NCBI GenBank assembly: GCA_910578555.1
Contig: CAJTPS010000032.1
Location: forward strand, 1 to 24,970
Source: an uncultured Lachnospiraceae bacterium
Lineage (GTDB): Bacteria > Bacillota > Clostridia > Lachnospirales > Lachnospiraceae
Direction of reading: 5' to 3'
Length of the DNA stretch: 24,970 bases
Below, in pieces: positions 23,764 to 24,970 of this stretch. Numbering within the stretch: position 1 is the first letter of the stretch; every line of letters starts with the position of its first letter. The notes beneath the pieces are model-generated. The model had not been told where the DNA came from. It made no database searches and saw only the letters and a program-made list of their open reading frames with translations. Both the position numbers and the translations under genes were made by a program.

Positions 23764-23779
23764 TATAATGAATGCAAAA
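23764..23779 (+). promoter_or_regulatory. Candidate -10 region for the rhodanese-like gene
   Basis: TATAATGAATGCAAAA lies 39 bases before the start codon and is identical over 16 bases to the region at 5007-5022 ahead of the SDR gene. A TTGACA at 23719 is 39 bases upstream of this box, too far to be its -35. The remaining bases from 23586 show no gene. Confidence 0.45.
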
Positions 23780-23802
23780 AGAAATATTATGGAGAAATAC
23801 AT

Positions 23803-24123
23803 ATGGGATTATTTACGAGAAAAATCACAGTGAACAAAGCAATCAACCAGTTCCGGACGTCGGAGAATGCATATCTGATTGACTGCCGGGAGAAGAGCGA
23901 GTATAAGAACGGACATATCGGCGGCGCAATCAACTATCCGGTTGATAAAATAACTGTCGAGAACATACTGCGCAGATTTCCGGACAAAACATCGCAATTC
24001 TGGATCGTCGGCAGTTATAAACAAAGACCCGGAACCGCGGTCAAGAAATTTAAGAAGCTGGGATATAAAAACGCGCGGTTCGGGGGATACATGGAAGAGC
24101 ACCACGGTATGCTGACAAAATGA
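23803..24123 (+). CDS. Rhodanese-fold protein lacking the catalytic cysteine
   Basis: 106 residues from ATG 23803, with GGAG eight bases upstream. The single rhodanese domain is recognised from YLIDCREKSEYKNGHIGGAINYP, the CDC25/rhodanese motif near the N-terminus, and from KKFKKLGYKNARFGGYMEE at the end. The active-site loop, normally a Cys followed by a Gly/Arg-rich stretch, reads WIVGSYKQRPGTA: the position of the nucleophile holds Gly or Ser, and the only Cys is C28 near the N-terminus. It is therefore probably not a sulfurtransferase and may bind a partner or ligand instead. No signal peptide or TM segment. It stands alone. Confidence 0.85.
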   Translation: MGLFTRKITVNKAINQFRTSENAYLIDCREKSEYKNGHIGGAINYPVDKITVENILRRFPDKTSQFWIVGSYKQRPGTAVKKFKKLGYKNARFGGYMEEHHGMLTK

Positions 24124-24172
24124 GAGAAATGTTCGTTTCACAGGAATTGCCTTTTTCCTCATCTTTTGCTGG

Positions 24173-24215
24173 CGGTCTGATACTTAGCCTGGATAGTGCA
24201 GGACCGAGTCTTTTT
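24173..24215 (+). terminator. Possible terminator after the rhodanese-like gene
   Basis: CGGTC (24173-24177) and GACCG (24202-24206) with a short inner ACT/AGT pair form a weak hairpin, followed after AGTC by TTTTT. It lies between this gene and the convergent DUF1349 gene. Confidence 0.35.
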
Positions 24216-24223
24216 ATAAAAGA

Positions 24224-24829
24224 TCAGTCAGTATCAGGCTGCTGTCCTTCATGCGCCTTCCACATACATTCTGTCACGGACATATCTGTGAAGACAGCTG
24301 TAAAGCTGGAATCCTCCGGGCTGCATGCATAGATTCCGAAACGAATCGTTCCGGCGCCTTCCCACATATGGCAGATACGCATTTGGGAGAAGGTTACGCC
24401 GTCAAAGGAACATTCGATACAGTAATCATCCTGTCTTCGGCTAAAGCGGTACCACATGGTTTTGACATCGGCGGGAATCGCAGTAGTCGCCCAATCCGAG
24501 TATCCGTGATTGGTGACGACAGAGCCAAGATGCTGGAACTTTTCATTTTCAAACTCGACAGACCCTTTCAGCCAGTTTTCCGAATCAAGGTACATAACGA
24601 TTCCGCATTGATCAAAGCGATGGTTACTGCTGCTAAAGTCTGTTTTGACGACGAAGGAGAAGAACTTTTCGTCCGTCTCTGTTTGGAACACCGGTGCATT
24701 ATCGTTGCGAAAGTGATAATAAGTCTGCTGCCATAAATCCGTATGCGGTTCCGTCGTAATCTCGATCCGTCCCTCATCTGCGAAATAGTTTTTAGGCTCT
24801 CTGATCCAATGGAATTTATTAAGATCCAT
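24224..24829 (-). CDS. DUF1349 domain protein
   Basis: 201 residues from ATG 24829, with GGAGGA seven bases upstream. The whole protein fits DUF1349, a concanavalin-like beta-sandwich: FHWIREPKNYFADEGRIEITTEPHTDLWQQTYY at the start in pieces, then DQCGIVMYLDSENWLKGSVEF, a repeated W-Y-R-F strand (TMWYRFSRRQDDYCIECSFDG) and FGIYACSPED near the end. The family's biochemical role is not established; the fold suggests carbohydrate binding. No signal peptide, so cytoplasmic. It is convergent with the rhodanese-like gene. Upstream bases to 24970 are AT-rich with a possible TATATT box on the minus strand but no clear -35. Confidence 0.85.
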   Translation of the reverse strand: MDLNKFHWIREPKNYFADEGRIEITTEPHTDLWQQTYYHFRNDNAPVFQTETDEKFFSFVVKTDFSSSNHRFDQCGIVMYLDSENWLKGSVEFENEKFQHLGSVVTNHGYSDWATTAIPADVKTMWYRFSRRQDDYCIECSFDGVTFSQMRICHMWEGAGTIRFGIYACSPEDSSFTAVFTDMSVTECMWKAHEGQQPDTD

Positions 24830-24970
24830 GATAGTTTCCTCCGTTTATGTTGAGAGTGGTTTTTTCAGGGCAAATTAATATACTCTATTTTAAATGCTAA
24901 GCAGGTCGTTGTAAATAGTGTCTGCTGATTAGGTTTAAAACACTTGATTTTATCGACTTTTACCGCATTT

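Noticed and set aside
23719..23769. Promoter formed by TTGACA at 23719 and TATAAT at 23764
   Set aside because: The boxes are 39 bases apart, far outside the 16-19 base range, so they do not form one promoter.

Overview
The window looks like chromosomal DNA of a gut-type Lachnospiraceae (Clostridia). The evidence is moderate GC content, strong AGGAGG-type ribosome binding sites with occasional TTG and GTG starts, a flavodiiron FprA, PdxS/PdxT vitamin B6 synthesis, a LytTR/DUF3021 regulatory pair, and DUF5722, DUF1349 and BMP-type lipoproteins. This placement rests on gene content and style, not on a marker gene. No rRNA, tRNA, CRISPR array or prophage was found.

Layout. Positions 1-387 are the end of an IS21-like insertion sequence: the istA N-terminus on the minus strand, an inverted repeat that can mask its ribosome binding site, and short end repeats. 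It abuts a cut-off methyltransferase C-terminus (388-477). Then come purA (802-2094, +) with a terminator, a convergent hybrid histidine kinase (2171-4780, -), an SDR oxidoreductase (5078-5824, +), a LysR regulator (5914-6789, +) and a HAD phosphatase (6884-7489, +). A large shared hairpin separates the last from the convergent flavodiiron protein (7614-8771, -). tcdA (9051-9803), pdxS (10004-10879) and pdxT (10949-11629) follow on the plus strand, then a PlsC-like acyltransferase with a zinc ribbon (11846-13123).

The stretch 13124-13547 holds two terminator-like hairpins and a candidate operator. It precedes a four-gene set encoding LytTR, DUF3021, an ABC ATPase and an ABC permease (13548-16336), probably a regulator pair controlling an export system. 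Two strong stacked hairpins (16339-16435) and a 68-residue membrane protein (16474-16680, -) separate it from a GH2 beta-mannosidase (16885-19407 plus stop) and a PflA/PflX-like radical SAM protein. A heavily folded leader (20418-20555) then runs into two overlapping lipoprotein genes, one of the BMP/nucleoside-binding type and one DUF5722 with glycosidase-like glutamates. The window closes with a rhodanese-fold protein lacking its catalytic cysteine and a convergent DUF1349 protein.

Most genes are metabolic housekeeping genes. The points most worth a second look are the folded leader at 20418-20555, a 10-mer (TTATGTAAAC) found eight times on both strands, the hairpin over the transposase ribosome binding site, the possible attenuator before the LytTR operon, and the lipoprotein pair.
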